Below are positions 1-8,226 of a stretch of 64,000 nucleotides of DNA, one piece after another. The position numbers and the translations under genes are program-made. The DNA comes from an uncultured Lactobacillus sp. (GTDB lineage: Bacteria; Bacillota; Bacilli; Lactobacillales; Lactobacillaceae). The notes under the pieces were generated by a model, which saw only the letters and a list, made by a program, of their open reading frames with translations, did no database searches and was not told the DNA's origin. Position 1 is the stretch's first letter. Each line of letters begins with the position of its first letter. Where the stretch lies: NCBI GenBank assembly GCA_910587695.1, contig CAJUNC010000014.1, forward strand, positions 21,978 through 85,977. The letters run 5' to 3'.

Positions 1-240
1 TTGTCAGCATTTTATGTCAACATTTGTCAACGTTTTATGTTACCATTTGCTACCATTTGACCTGAGCAAATCTGAGCAATTTGCTCCAACAATTCCTAAC
101 ATTTTGGGATAGGTCCATGTTTGAATTTTCGGCGGTCGTAAGATCGTATTTATAACTACGCCCTTGATGTGTGTAACTGTGGTTACGGTCTTCTTTGGTG
201 ATCGTGCCCACTTGTGGGGACGTGGCTTTTTCGCTATAAA
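1..240. repeat. Left-edge noncoding repeats of the island
   Basis: No convincing gene is seen here. Positions 1-58 hold short repeats: GTCAACATTT and TGTCAACGTTT, then TACCATTTG twice. Positions 64-86 hold an inverted repeat, GAGCAAAT / ATTTGCTC. Such repeats could be integrase arm sites, iterons or operators, but the window is cut here, so the role is open. A 68-residue TTG-initiated reading frame on the minus strand (50-256) is possible but weak. Confidence 0.35.
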
Positions 241-277
241 TTAAAAGGGATGCCAACAGTCAGCCAGTGCATCCCTT
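241..277 (-). terminator. Rho-independent terminator after the 283-828 gene
   Basis: On the minus strand a 9-bp stem (AAGGGATGC pairing with GCATCCCTT) with a 15-nt loop is followed by TTAATTT. It lies just downstream of the stop codon of the leftward gene 283-828. Confidence 0.7.
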
Positions 278-282
278 GCGTT

Positions 283-828
283 TTATTTGATTGGTGCTAT
301 TACTGATTTGATGTATTCGATCGCCGTCAAACATTCGATCTTAAGCATGTTACGCAACGCCTTAAGACTTGGATAGCCTTTAAGTGTGATGTTTCCACGC
401 AAGCGGTTCATGTAATAGATCGTATACGGGTCAATGTCGTGTCCGTCTGCTAACAATTCTAAGCGGTGGCTCATGATCGATCTAAAACCGTAGCGACTTA
501 ATAGCATGACGGACGGCAGTAGTTTTACTTTCTTAGCGAATTTACCGTTATATTTTTCATTCAAGGCAAACTCTAGCCCTGTTTTGGCTACTTCTGCACA
601 CTCACGATCAAAGTAGTAGCCTAGCTGGTCCATCTCAAGTAAAAATAGATCGTTGATGATCTTATTAGCAGCGTTGATCTTATCTTCTGTTGATCCTTTC
701 ACGCCGTCATATACTGAAATAAATGCGGTGTAGGCTTCTAGTTGGATCTGATACGTCCGCAAACGTGTTGGGCTTGCGTGTCTGATGTCTTCCTTGAGAT
801 CGTTTAAGTTTGTGGGTATTACATTCAT
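283..828 (-). CDS. Unrecognised island protein, 181 aa
   Basis: No family is recognised. The protein is mixed charge, mostly helical in appearance, with no signal peptide or membrane segment, so it is probably cytoplasmic. The ATG is preceded by GAAAGGA at good spacing. The gene has its own terminator downstream (241-277) and a hairpin plus a TATACT box upstream (854-909), so it may be transcribed separately from the replication operon. That position, at the far end of a satellite-like element from the integrase, is where PICIs often carry accessory or interference genes. A cargo role is inference from position only. Confidence 0.75.
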   Translation of the reverse strand: MNVIPTNLNDLKEDIRHASPTRLRTYQIQLEAYTAFISVYDGVKGSTEDKINAANKIINDLFLLEMDQLGYYFDRECAEVAKTGLEFALNEKYNGKFAKKVKLLPSVMLLSRYGFRSIMSHRLELLADGHDIDPYTIYYMNRLRGNITLKGYPSLKALRNMLKIECLTAIEYIKSVIAPIK

Positions 829-853
829 GTTTGAACTTCCTTTCAGGTTCCTT

Positions 854-909
854 AGTATAATTACACTCGATAGGGTAGTTATGTGATTTAACGCCTATCT
901 GCATAGGCG
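854..909 (-). promoter_or_regulatory. Hairpin and candidate promoter before the 283-828 gene
   Basis: A perfect 7-bp stem (CGCCTAT / ATAGGCG, loop of 4) at 892-909 follows the stop codon of the 931-1266 gene. It has only a weak T-run, so it could be a leaky terminator. Downstream on the minus strand is a TATACT box (854-859) without a good -35 element. Together they suggest the last island gene is a separate transcription unit. Confidence 0.4.
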
Positions 910-930
910 CTCTTGAGCTTAAAAACGATT

Positions 931-1266
931 TTAGGCGTTTTGTTTCTTTCTCAATTCTGCCAATCGTTTACTTGCCAACTCTTTTTGCTTGTCTGTCAGT
1001 CTTGCACGTTGTCGGATAGATACCAGGGCGCTATCATTCAAGTAGCCTTCCAGCATTGCCAATACTCCGCCGTTAGCGCTGTAGCCTTTGCGGTGTGGCT
1101 TGGTCTCGTCTAAAAACTTCTCGTACTTGCGTGCATGCTTTGGGACGTCTGTATAAATGTGCCAATTGTCAAGATCGTGGGAGTAGTTTAAGATCGTCTC
1201 CCGTTCTTCCTTGCTAGGGATGTCCCAGCTGTCAATAATGGTCAAGTTCTTGTTTTCTTCTGTCAT
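931..1266 (-). CDS. Unrecognised small basic-tailed island protein
   Basis: 111 aa, no recognised family. The last 30 residues are rich in Lys, Arg, Glu and Gln and look like a charged helix, possibly nucleic-acid binding. The start has AGAAAGGAAG at correct spacing. It is third in a run of four leftward genes downstream of the putative island origin and follows 1288-1662 by 21 nt, so co-transcription is likely. Function unknown. Confidence 0.7.
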   Translation of the reverse strand: MTEENKNLTIIDSWDIPSKEERETILNYSHDLDNWHIYTDVPKHARKYEKFLDETKPHRKGYSANGGVLAMLEGYLNDSALVSIRQRARLTDKQKELASKRLAELRKKQNA

Positions 1267-1287
1267 GATATGATCTTCCTTTCTGTG

Positions 1288-1662
1288 CTATCTGTCCAAG
1301 TATTCGATCTCTTTTCTTGCGAATTCTTTTGCCTTACCTGTGGCGTGTGGATCTCTCAAGGTCTGACGTGCTAGCTCTAATCTGATAAAGTCATCAACGT
1401 ATACATGACCATTAGCAACGATGAAGTGCTCGTCGTCGAATTGTCTAAAAATTGGATACTTGCGTTTTTGTTCTTCGATCAGTGTTGCTTTTTCATCAAG
1501 TGCCACGAAACCATTTTTGATAGCTTCAGCGGTAGGCGTTCCGTCTTCGTTGATGAAATTCTTTTCCAACAACAAGCGGTAAGTTTCAGCTTTGGACTTG
1601 CCAGCGTGTTTGAATACTTTTTCGAATGCATCTTCTACCAATCTTGGATATTTGATGTTCAT
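1288..1662 (-). CDS. Unrecognised island protein, 124 aa
   Basis: The chosen start (MNIKYPRL) has AGAAAGGAATTAC just upstream. A longer in-frame version starting at 1725 lacks a comparable site and overlaps the preceding gene. The protein is soluble and charged, with an N-terminal helical part that resembles generic small phage proteins. No catalytic motif is seen. It belongs to the leftward cluster 931-2086. Confidence 0.7.
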   Translation of the reverse strand: MNIKYPRLVEDAFEKVFKHAGKSKAETYRLLLEKNFINEDGTPTAEAIKNGFVALDEKATLIEEQKRKYPIFRQFDDEHFIVANGHVYVDDFIRLELARQTLRDPHATGKAKEFARKEIEYLDR

Positions 1663-1693
1663 GTTAGTAATTCCTTTCTGTGATACTTTGAAC

Positions 1694-2086
1694 CTATTGC
1701 TTGATACCTGTGCTAACTTCATCAAGGATCAATGATGGTAACCAGTGCAGATCATTGTAATAAGCTTTAGGATCGTGTGCGATCGGTATCAGTGGTTTGA
1801 TCTCGAATTCGTCATAAACAGGAAGTGCCTTTTTCGTAGGGATGATAAAGATCTTGTGATCGTTAAATAGTTCATGGAACGCCGTGGCTGTTTCTTTATT
1901 CCAACCATGCCAAAAAACAATATTTTGCTTAGTTTTGCCAATGATCTGATCTCCTTGCCAATCGATACCAAAAAGATCAAAAATAAGTTCGATCTCTGCG
2001 AAGTTCATTACATGTCTGTAACTGAGATAGTCTAAAATGATTTCTTTGATCTCGTCGATCTTGTTTCTAGTCTGATTTTTCTTCAT
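1694..2086 (-). CDS. Unrecognised island protein, 130 aa
   Basis: First gene after the noncoding putative origin. The start has GAGG at good spacing. The sequence is acidic and aromatic in the middle, without a membrane segment or metal-binding motif, and no family is recognised. In SaPI-like elements the genes downstream of the origin often redirect helper packaging, but nothing in this sequence shows that function. Confidence 0.7.
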   Translation of the reverse strand: MKKNQTRNKIDEIKEIILDYLSYRHVMNFAEIELIFDLFGIDWQGDQIIGKTKQNIVFWHGWNKETATAFHELFNDHKIFIIPTKKALPVYDEFEIKPLIPIAHDPKAYYNDLHWLPSLILDEVSTGIKQ

Positions 2087-2422
2087 GATTTTGCCTCATT
2101 TTCTGATTTTTGATGATTACCACCACAAAAAATAGGGGGTAAAAATAATGTCTAAAATGCTTGTGTCGGCAGTTTTATCCTTAGAGCCACAAGGGTTACA
2201 GCGATTTACTTGCTAAACTATACTGTTTTTTGCTCTCAAATTCTCTATATAGGGAATAGCCATATATAATATATATTTATATATATATTTAATTAATTAA
2301 GAAGTAAGTATAGTAAGTACAGTAAAGAGCTTTAAAACCTAGAATTACCAATGGTTACAGAGAACCGACTTTTTGCTTGTTTTACAATGCTTACCGTACG
2401 AATAGGGGCGCTTTAACCGTTT
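2087..2422. other. Putative replication origin of the island
   Basis: A 336-bp gene-free stretch directly downstream of the helicase gene. It holds a 39-nt run of only A and T (2262-2300), suitable as an unwinding element. This is followed by three AGTAA units at 9-nt spacing (2303-2327: AGTAAGTA, AGTAAGTA, AGTAAAG). GGTTACAG occurs on both sides (2194-2201 and 2353-2360). An AT-rich element plus iterons next to a prim-pol/helicase pair is the usual origin layout in PICIs. Replication itself is inferred. Confidence 0.5.
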
Positions 2423-3982
2423 TTAAAACTTTGGACGTTCAAAAAGTGGCTTGTATGCTTGAGGATCAATTACTAATGTACGATCTTCAAACGGTGCTCC
2501 GTATTTGGCAAGAAGTTCTTTATCTTTTTCATTCCAGTGTTTGCCTGGTGCTAAGTCCTTGCGACTATAACGCCATCCTTTGGCCTCTAATATCGGGCGG
2601 GCTCGTCTGGTAAAGGTGGCTTGTTTCATCGTCTGCGGGTTATTTTCATATTTCATAGCTACCAAGAAGAACTTAAATAAAAATGATACTGGTACACGAT
2701 CACTAATGGTCTCATCTAAGTAATTTTCAATGAAATAGGCCACCGGGTCATTATCAAGTTTGATATTATAAATAGCTTCTTGACTCTCTTTGGTATCTTC
2801 CAAGATGTCAAAGTCTAGTTCTAAGGCTTGTTTTAAGCACCATTCAAGCAATCGTTTATCTTTGATGTACTCTTGTTTGATCTTTCTTCCGGCTGGTGTA
2901 TCTGGATACTGCTTATTGAATTTGATAACTCTGATACGTCTTAGCAATGCGTTAGACTTATCACCGAAGCGGGGCGTATCGTTCATAGATTGCACACAAA
3001 AAACTTTTAAAGTGGTGGAAAAAGGTGGCGTACCTTTCGGATTGATGATGATAGTCTCGCCAGTCAGCACACTTTTAAAGTTCTGGCTCTTTTCGTTGTA
3101 AGAGTCCGGGTGATTATCATCGCCGATCACCAAAGTAGAACCATACGCTTGAGCCAACTTAAAATCATTCTCGAAGTCATCAAGCTTCAATGATGAGTAA
3201 TTGCCTTCACCTACGAGATTTTGCAACAAGCGTTCAAACGTGCTTTTTCCTGTGCGTCCATCCCCGCCATCGATAAGAAATGCAGCAGCTTCAGCGGTAT
3301 AATTCGGGTTCACGGTGCAGGCTATCACTTGCCACAATAAGCGCTCTTTGCTGTCGTCACCTTGAGCAATCTCTTTTAACCAATTCGATAAGCTCCAATC
3401 GTTAAAAGTAGGCTCTGTGGCTTGTTGGTTGTAGTTAGTATGGATCTTCGAAGTAAAAACATAACTCGGGCTAAAAGGTTTAAGCTGTTTGGTGATCTTA
3501 TCAAATATGCCATTACCTACCACGATCAAATATTTATCATCGGTGGGATGCTTTGGCTTAGCGTCTACGAGTAGATAGTTAAATACTTCCTTGGCTTGTC
3601 TGATCGTCAAAGTTCTTTCAACGCTGTAGATTAGCTCCTTAATAAGACGCTCGCTTTTTTTGTAGATCCCGTCGCCTGGATCGTAAAAGACGAGTGGGGC
3701 TTTTTCTAGGTCCTGTTCGTTTTTTCCGATGATCGCAAAAAGTACTGTACGTTTTAAAATGTCAGCTACCGCCCGAGGTGTGACCGGTTTTACTTTAAGC
3801 TCCCCAGTCTTTTCGTTAAAGTCTGAGTGTTCATCCCGCCAGATCTCGCCTTCATCTCTAAGCCGTTCCTTTAATTCCGTGATACTTTTTGCGTGTGGCT
3901 TTGGTTTGGCTCGTTGTTCGTTTACCTTTTCGATCAAGTCGTTAACTTCATTATCTGAGCTGATCTGCTTTTTATCTGTCAT
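2423..3982 (-). CDS. SF3 helicase of the phage/plasmid primase (P4/D5) family
   Basis: 519 aa. The start MTDKKQ is preceded by AGAGAGGT and overlaps the prim-pol stop by 11 nt, which implies translational coupling. A D5-type N-terminal region leads into a superfamily 3 helicase core: Walker A GGDGRTGKST, Walker B LVIGDD and a sensor region around QSMNDTPRFGDK followed by RRIRVIKF. The protein would unwind the island origin as a hexamer while the adjacent prim-pol makes primers. Splitting primase and helicase into two overlapping genes is common in Gram-positive satellites and prophages. Confidence 0.88.
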   Translation of the reverse strand: MTDKKQISSDNEVNDLIEKVNEQRAKPKPHAKSITELKERLRDEGEIWRDEHSDFNEKTGELKVKPVTPRAVADILKRTVLFAIIGKNEQDLEKAPLVFYDPGDGIYKKSERLIKELIYSVERTLTIRQAKEVFNYLLVDAKPKHPTDDKYLIVVGNGIFDKITKQLKPFSPSYVFTSKIHTNYNQQATEPTFNDWSLSNWLKEIAQGDDSKERLLWQVIACTVNPNYTAEAAAFLIDGGDGRTGKSTFERLLQNLVGEGNYSSLKLDDFENDFKLAQAYGSTLVIGDDNHPDSYNEKSQNFKSVLTGETIIINPKGTPPFSTTLKVFCVQSMNDTPRFGDKSNALLRRIRVIKFNKQYPDTPAGRKIKQEYIKDKRLLEWCLKQALELDFDILEDTKESQEAIYNIKLDNDPVAYFIENYLDETISDRVPVSFLFKFFLVAMKYENNPQTMKQATFTRRARPILEAKGWRYSRKDLAPGKHWNEKDKELLAKYGAPFEDRTLVIDPQAYKPLFERPKF

Positions 3983-4766
3983 ATTTTTGTACCTCTCTTT
4001 TGAATATGCTTTTAAAAATCGTGTTAACTTCGCTATCTGGTAGCGGTGGGGTGATATAATCACGGTTGATCTGTTGTGCGATCGTGTAAACTGTTTTAGG
4101 ATCTGCACCGGTCCGAACTAGCCACCCGATTTGGCGAGTCAGCCAATTATTACGATCCCCGGCGTTTGTCCCGGTGACTATTTCATCTAACTTTTTGCCA
4201 GTCCATTTTTTAGACGTGATCGGCTTGCTGTTTGTTTGATCTTTATACACTGGTTTGCGTTCTTGCATTGCTTGGATCAACCATAAAGGCGCCGGTCTTA
4301 TCTTCGTGTAATTATATTGATCTGTGATACTCCTGTAAGCATCGCCATTGATCGAACTAGGGGCTATTACTGTAAAATCTGCCAATAGATCAACGTTAGG
4401 GATGAAATTTGTAATTCGTTTGACTGGAACCGTACCAGTGTAAAAGAAGTGCAAGCCACCGCTTGGGGTCTGTTCAATATAAGTTTCAGCTGGTAGATCG
4501 TAACCATATTCCGCCAATTTCAAGATTGTATCTCTAATGCTAGCGCCTGCGTGATTGTCGATGTCTACCACGATCAACCAAGACCAAGCAAGATCAAGAC
4601 CAACGTTGATATTTCCGTGAACGTCAAACCAGTTTGAAATTTCCTGCTCATCATTGGAAGCTGTCAGATAGCTTTGGCCCTTAAGTGGTTGCTTCGTATT
4701 TGGTACTAGTGGGTAAACTCTGTAACCACGTTTGGCAAGCTCTAAGGTATATTGTTTAGGTGTCAT
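3972..4766 (-). CDS. Bifunctional primase/polymerase (prim-pol) protein
   Basis: 264 aa, archaeo-eukaryotic-type primase fold (PF09250-like). The metal-binding DxD lies in VVDIDNH near residue 70, the second motif is SGGLHFFY near residue 103, and VDLLAD follows. The last 70 residues, with GDRNNWL and an alternating helix region, look like a PriCT-type C-terminal domain. AAAGGA precedes the ATG. It partners the overlapping helicase gene for autonomous replication of the excised island. Confidence 0.88.
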   Translation of the reverse strand: MTPKQYTLELAKRGYRVYPLVPNTKQPLKGQSYLTASNDEQEISNWFDVHGNINVGLDLAWSWLIVVDIDNHAGASIRDTILKLAEYGYDLPAETYIEQTPSGGLHFFYTGTVPVKRITNFIPNVDLLADFTVIAPSSINGDAYRSITDQYNYTKIRPAPLWLIQAMQERKPVYKDQTNSKPITSKKWTGKKLDEIVTGTNAGDRNNWLTRQIGWLVRTGADPKTVYTIAQQINRDYITPPLPDSEVNTIFKSIFKREVQKYDR

Positions 4767-4773
4767 AAATTGT

Positions 4774-5127
4774 TTATCCTTTCGGTTTTAACTTGGGTGA
4801 GACTTCCAACGCTTTTAGTTGATCGTATAACTCTGGATCAAAGTGCTTTATCCCAGTTCCGTAGTATTTTAAGACTGCTTCAAGGCCTTTGATAGGCAAC
4901 TTATTTTGTGCTAGCCTGAACTTTGATGCTTTGATGATTTTTTGTGTGACAATCAGACCGCAAAGCTTTTTGTATAGTTTTGGATCTTCATTTTTTAACT
5001 GATCTCCATAGGTCAAAAGTGTTTCTTGAGCTTCTTTGAATGAAAGCTTATTCGTTTGGATCAGATGAGATAAGTTAACTTTAAAGTTTCGGTTTTGCTT
5101 TTTGATCATTTTTTCTGTAGTATTCAT
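4774..5127 (-). CDS. Small basic island protein with ambiguous start
   Basis: 117 aa from the ATG at 5127, which is preceded by GAAAGGATAAC. An ATG at 5187 also has GAAAGGA, and a third at 5241 has none, so the product could be 137 aa or longer. The body is Lys-rich with two similar segments (KNEDPKLYKKL and KHFDPELYDQL) that suggest an internal duplication of a helical unit. No family is recognised. It ends 7 nt before prim-pol, within the same leftward operon. Confidence 0.65.
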   Translation of the reverse strand: MNTTEKMIKKQNRNFKVNLSHLIQTNKLSFKEAQETLLTYGDQLKNEDPKLYKKLCGLIVTQKIIKASKFRLAQNKLPIKGLEAVLKYYGTGIKHFDPELYDQLKALEVSPKLKPKG

Positions 5128-5313
5128 GATACTGTTATCCTTTCTCATTGCTTTAACTTGATTTTCGATACTGTTTTCGTGTAACATGTAACTAATTCCT
5201 TTCGTGTTATGCTTTTCGTGTAACGTGAAATTTCCCTTTCTCATGCTAGATCTGCGGTAATTTCTAGTCATGATGTAATGCTTGTGCCTGCTGGTGTGGT
5301 GTCCAGTGGGCTT

Positions 5314-5496
5314 TTATTTTGCTCTTGATCGTAACCACTCGATCACAAAAGGGGTCACTAGTCCAGCTACTCCAAAGATCAGCGTAAATACTCCGATCGA
5401 TAATAAATACATAGCCATAGCATATTTAACGCCGTCCTTGTCTGATCGTTCTTCTTCAAACAACCAGCAGGCGTCTTTTTTGATTTGTTCTAACAT
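5314..5496 (-). CDS. Small single-pass membrane protein
   Basis: 60 aa with an acidic N-terminal third and one strongly hydrophobic segment (about residues 27-50, rich in Leu, Ile, Val and Phe) ended by a basic WLRSRAK tail. The start codon overlaps the stop of the upstream gene as TAATG, indicating coupled translation. Function unknown. Small membrane proteins in phage satellites can act in exclusion or lysis control, but that is not shown here. Confidence 0.65.
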   Translation of the reverse strand: MLEQIKKDACWLFEEERSDKDGVKYAMAMYLLSIGVFTLIFGVAGLVTPFVIEWLRSRAK

Positions 5497-5879
5497 TATG
5501 CGTACACTCCTTTTATCATTTGATTTTTTACCTTGATAACGTCATCGATATTCAAGATGTGCCAGTCTGTTACGGTATACTCACAAAAGCCCGTACTTTT
5601 AACGATAGGGGCGATGTATCCAAGTCGCTTTAATCGCTCCAGATCTTTGACCACTTCATCAGTCAAGCCACCTAGGATATAAACAAGGTGAGTTCCGTTG
5701 GCCACTACTCCCGTACTACTTGCCTGCATACATAACAAGCCATAAAGCTGTTTTTGTTCAAGTGTCAGCTTGCTAACGTTCATTATCCTAGTAGGGATGT
5801 AAATGCCGTCCTCTTCTGTGATAACTTTTTCCAAGCAAGTATTTAATCTCAATCGCTCTTTCTTGGTAAATTCCTTCAT
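5496..5879 (-). CDS. Putative winged-helix-like island protein
   Basis: 127 aa. Residues 1-90 alternate helices in a pattern suggesting a small DNA-binding fold: a Leu-rich helix with EQKQLYGLL, then a TDEVVKDLERLKRLGYI stretch like the recognition part of winged-helix proteins, with a following beta-type IAPIVKS. The assignment is tentative. The start overlaps the previous gene by 4 nt and the stop overlaps the next start. Confidence 0.6.
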   Translation of the reverse strand: MKEFTKKERLRLNTCLEKVITEEDGIYIPTRIMNVSKLTLEQKQLYGLLCMQASSTGVVANGTHLVYILGGLTDEVVKDLERLKRLGYIAPIVKSTGFCEYTVTDWHILNIDDVIKVKNQMIKGVYA

Positions 5880-6118
5880 GTCGTCCAGTCCTTTCTTAAG
5901 TCTTCCAAAAGCTCGTTTAATGCTTCTTCTTCAACCTGTAACATTTGCGTGTATTCTTCTTCGCTTATGTCTATCAAGTCTGTTTCTGTGATCTCGATAG
6001 GCTCGAATATAATTTCGTCATCATTCATCTGTATGATCTCCTGTGATCCATAAAGCTGGCCTTTAAACCACCTAGCCCAGTGCTTATTTATCGTTAAAGC
6101 TCTATGGATCATGTGCAT
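5876..6118 (-). CDS. Small acidic island protein
   Basis: 80 aa. Translation probably starts at 6118, where ATG overlaps the stop of the AlpA-like gene (TAATG). The first 25 residues are basic and aromatic (HWARWFKG). The remainder is strongly acidic, which would suit a protein-binding or DNA-mimic role, but no family is recognised. A degraded echo of its DNA around HWARWFKG lies near 8545, upstream of the integrase. Confidence 0.65.
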   Translation of the reverse strand: MHMIHRALTINKHWARWFKGQLYGSQEIIQMNDDEIIFEPIEITETDLIDISEEEYTQMLQVEEEALNELLEDLRKDWTT

Positions 6119-6402
6119 TATTCTGTTGTCTCGTGTTCTGCTAACCAATCGATAAGCGTTTGCCGTTTGATGAGTGTATTCATCCCGTCGATCTTAACGA
6201 CTGGCAAACCTTTCTTTATCCATTTATCAACTGGTGTTACTGACTTAAGCCCCATGAACCTAGCCACTTCGCTTTTAGTCATATATGGAGCGCTGGGAGC
6301 ATTTGAGGCGACTTTTAGCATCGTTACCAGTTGGCCAACGCTTTTAAACTCTTCCGTCAGTTGCATGTCTTCGGTGTCTAGTGTGATTGTTACTTTAGCC
6401 AT
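6118..6402 (-). CDS. AlpA-like / MerR-type helix-turn-helix protein
   Basis: 94 aa. After a flexible N-terminal 35 residues comes a winged HTH of the AlpA/excisionase type: MTKSEVARFMGL, then VDKWIKKGLPVVKIDG and a TLIDWLAEHE tail. Proteins of this type act as activators or excisionases for integrases in satellites. Its location at the head of the leftward replication cluster, away from the integrase, favours a regulatory or excision role. GAAGGAGAT precedes the start. Confidence 0.75.
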   Translation of the reverse strand: MAKVTITLDTEDMQLTEEFKSVGQLVTMLKVASNAPSAPYMTKSEVARFMGLKSVTPVDKWIKKGLPVVKIDGMNTLIKRQTLIDWLAEHETTE

Positions 6403-6549
6403 TGTCTTGATCTCCTTCGCTTATTTTGGTAAGTGGTCCACGTTGGGGGACTTCTTGGCTGTCTTGATAGTTTCATGGTGCTAGCCCCTATTTGTATTAG
6501 GTTTACGGATTTCAAATTCTAAAAGCCTGTATTTTAAATACAACCTTGC

Positions 6550-7221
6550 TTATTTGCTGTATCTGCTATAAATTGCATCGCTGACACTAATATCAAGCCT
6601 GTATTTGTCGTTTAATGTCATCAGCTTGGCCACTTCCTGTGCGATCTCGTCACGTTCTGCCACTTGTTGGGGTGTCATGTCGTCTTTTTTGATCGCTTTG
6701 GGATAACCATATTTCATAGCGATAGCCTTGTTAGCGATCTGACTAGCCTTGATATAGTGCTTTGGTGCTGGTTTTTCCACGCCGGTCTTAATGATGTCCA
6801 TGGCTTCACGTTGCTTCTGTTTGTCCAGCATTCTAAAAGCTTCGTATGCTTCTAGCCCGACGCTTTGGCGTAACTCTTTGACCGTGGTATATAGCCAGTC
6901 TTTGAATTCTTGTGCTTGTGGCTTTTTGCTACCTGTAACAGCTTCATAGATACCTAGCTCGGTCAATGTGATGTACTCCCGTGTATCTGACCGACCGCCG
7001 TTTTGGCGGTTGGTTGATGATGTCTGACCGACGTTTTGTAGGTCGGGTAGTTTTACTTTGGTACTAGATACATATTTCTTACTGATACGCTTAACCATCT
7101 TATTTGCGTCTGAGTAGTCTAATGCGTTTGCTACGTCCATAGCGATAGCGTGCCACTCATCTTTTACAGACACGAAACGGATCGCAAACCCGTTCCAGTT
7201 CTCTAGCTTTGTCTTTTCCAT
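6550..7221 (-). CDS. Bro-N family antirepressor-like protein
   Basis: 223 aa. Residues 10-130 match the Bro-N pattern of phage antirepressors: WHAIAMDVANALDYSDANKMV, an YITLTELGIYEAVTGSKKPQAQ stretch shortened here, and FKDWLYTTVKELRQ. The C-terminal 90 residues form a separate helical domain. Such proteins bind DNA or repressors and promote induction. It is the second gene of the leftward operon, just after the small Cro-like gene, and could be part of the de-repression switch of the island. Confidence 0.8.
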   Translation of the reverse strand: MEKTKLENWNGFAIRFVSVKDEWHAIAMDVANALDYSDANKMVKRISKKYVSSTKVKLPDLQNVGQTSSTNRQNGGRSDTREYITLTELGIYEAVTGSKKPQAQEFKDWLYTTVKELRQSVGLEAYEAFRMLDKQKQREAMDIIKTGVEKPAPKHYIKASQIANKAIAMKYGYPKAIKKDDMTPQQVAERDEIAQEVAKLMTLNDKYRLDISVSDAIYSRYSK

Positions 7222-7236
7222 GATCCTAGCTCCTTT

Positions 7237-7443
7237 CTATTTGGTAGGTGTCTCATAGATAAAAAAATCACCGGGTGAAATTTCCAAAGCATCACAAATC
7301 TTTTTTAATGTATCGAACTTGATACCTGTTGACTCGTCATAATAAATAGCAGTCAATGTAGATCTTGCAATCCCTGTTTTGCGTGATAGCTCTGAGATAT
7401 TTTCTTTCCGACTTCCTAGAATGGTTGAAAGTTTATTCTTCAT
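7237..7443 (-). CDS. Cro-like XRE-family regulator
   Basis: 68 aa, consisting of one HTH domain: ISELSRKTGIARSTLTAIYY, then FDTLKKICDALEISPGDFF. First gene of the leftward operon, divergent from 7606-8226, which carries the same kind of HTH at its N-terminus. Together they form the switch of the island. Confidence 0.85.
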   Translation of the reverse strand: MKNKLSTILGSRKENISELSRKTGIARSTLTAIYYDESTGIKFDTLKKICDALEISPGDFFIYETPTK

Positions 7444-7605
7444 TATTTATCAACTCTTTTCGTTAAGTTTTCAAATTGTAGTTAATACACTTCAATTTGA
7501 TGTCTTAATAATAAAATACATTATTCGTTAATGCAACAAAAAATATTATTTAATTTACAAATTGCAGTGCATGAGCTACAATATGGACTAAGGAGAGTGA
7601 TTGAA
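7444..7605. promoter_or_regulatory. Divergent promoters and operators of the island switch
   Basis: Rightward: TTTACA (7554-7559), 17-bp spacer, TACAAT (7577-7582). Leftward: TTGCAT (7536-7531), 17-bp spacer, TATTAT (7513-7508). An inverted repeat TCAAATTG / CAATTTGA (7471-7478 and 7493-7500) lies in the leftward leader. A third half-site CAAATTG (7558-7564) overlaps the rightward -35 box. These are likely repressor sites; which protein binds is inferred. Confidence 0.65.
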
Positions 7606-8226
7606 ATGATAAGATATAACTTGAATCAATTACTAGCAGAGAGAAATTTAAAAGCTAATAAGGTGTATGTAGATACTGGTATTTCACGCTCTACGTTATC
7701 TAAAGTGATAAATAATCAAAGTAATATGATCCAACTTGAGACCATAGATAAACTATGTCAATATTTAAATGTCACGCCGGGGGAGTTTTTATCATACATT
7801 CCAGTAGATGTTAAAGTTACAACGGTTGTTAATGACTTGCATCTTATGGATGATGGGGGGACTAATATCGGTCCGGATCATTACAAGTTAGATTTAGATA
7901 TTTTTATAAAGTTTAAATATATCGACAAGCAAGCTTCAAAAGATTTTGAATATCATATAAGCAATATTTTTAATTATGAAAATAATATGTTTTCTAAAAT
8001 AAATATAGATGTTGATTATGAAAATGATGGATACACTAAGAAAGAGACGTTTGGTGTAGAAATTAATTTTGATGAACATTTAAAAAATGAAATCTTGGAA
8101 GCGACTAACGGTGATTATGCTTTTTCAGTTGATATTAAAAATCTGATAATCAATTCAATAACGAATGAAATCGCTAAAACGGGATATAATTTAGCTGTTT
8201 GGGTATGTAATTATTTTGCATTTTAA
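7606..8226 (+). CDS. XRE-family repressor-like regulator with long C-terminal domain
   Basis: 206 aa. The start (MIRYNLNQ) has AAGGAGAGTG at proper spacing. Residues 1-65 hold an HTH (VYVDTGISRSTLSKVINN, then LETIDKLCQYLNVTPGEFL). Residues 75-206 form an unrecognised, beta-rich, acidic domain without the Ser/Lys pair of LexA-type peptidases. This fits an Stl-like master repressor of a phage satellite, which is relieved by binding a helper phage protein rather than by RecA. The analogy is from gene position and architecture. Confidence 0.75.
   Translation: MIRYNLNQLLAERNLKANKVYVDTGISRSTLSKVINNQSNMIQLETIDKLCQYLNVTPGEFLSYIPVDVKVTTVVNDLHLMDDGGTNIGPDHYKLDLDIFIKFKYIDKQASKDFEYHISNIFNYENNMFSKINIDVDYENDGYTKKETFGVEINFDEHLKNEILEATNGDYAFSVDIKNLIINSITNEIAKTGYNLAVWVCNYFAF

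Noticed and set aside
50..256. 68-residue minus-strand reading frame at the window edge
   Set aside because: It starts with TTG inside a terminator hairpin, has no ribosome binding site, and runs through the repeat region. It may be a remnant, but it is not supported as a gene.
6396..6476. 28-codon basic leader frame before the AlpA-like gene
   Set aside because: The ribosome binding site is weak and it overlaps the true start; too short to support.
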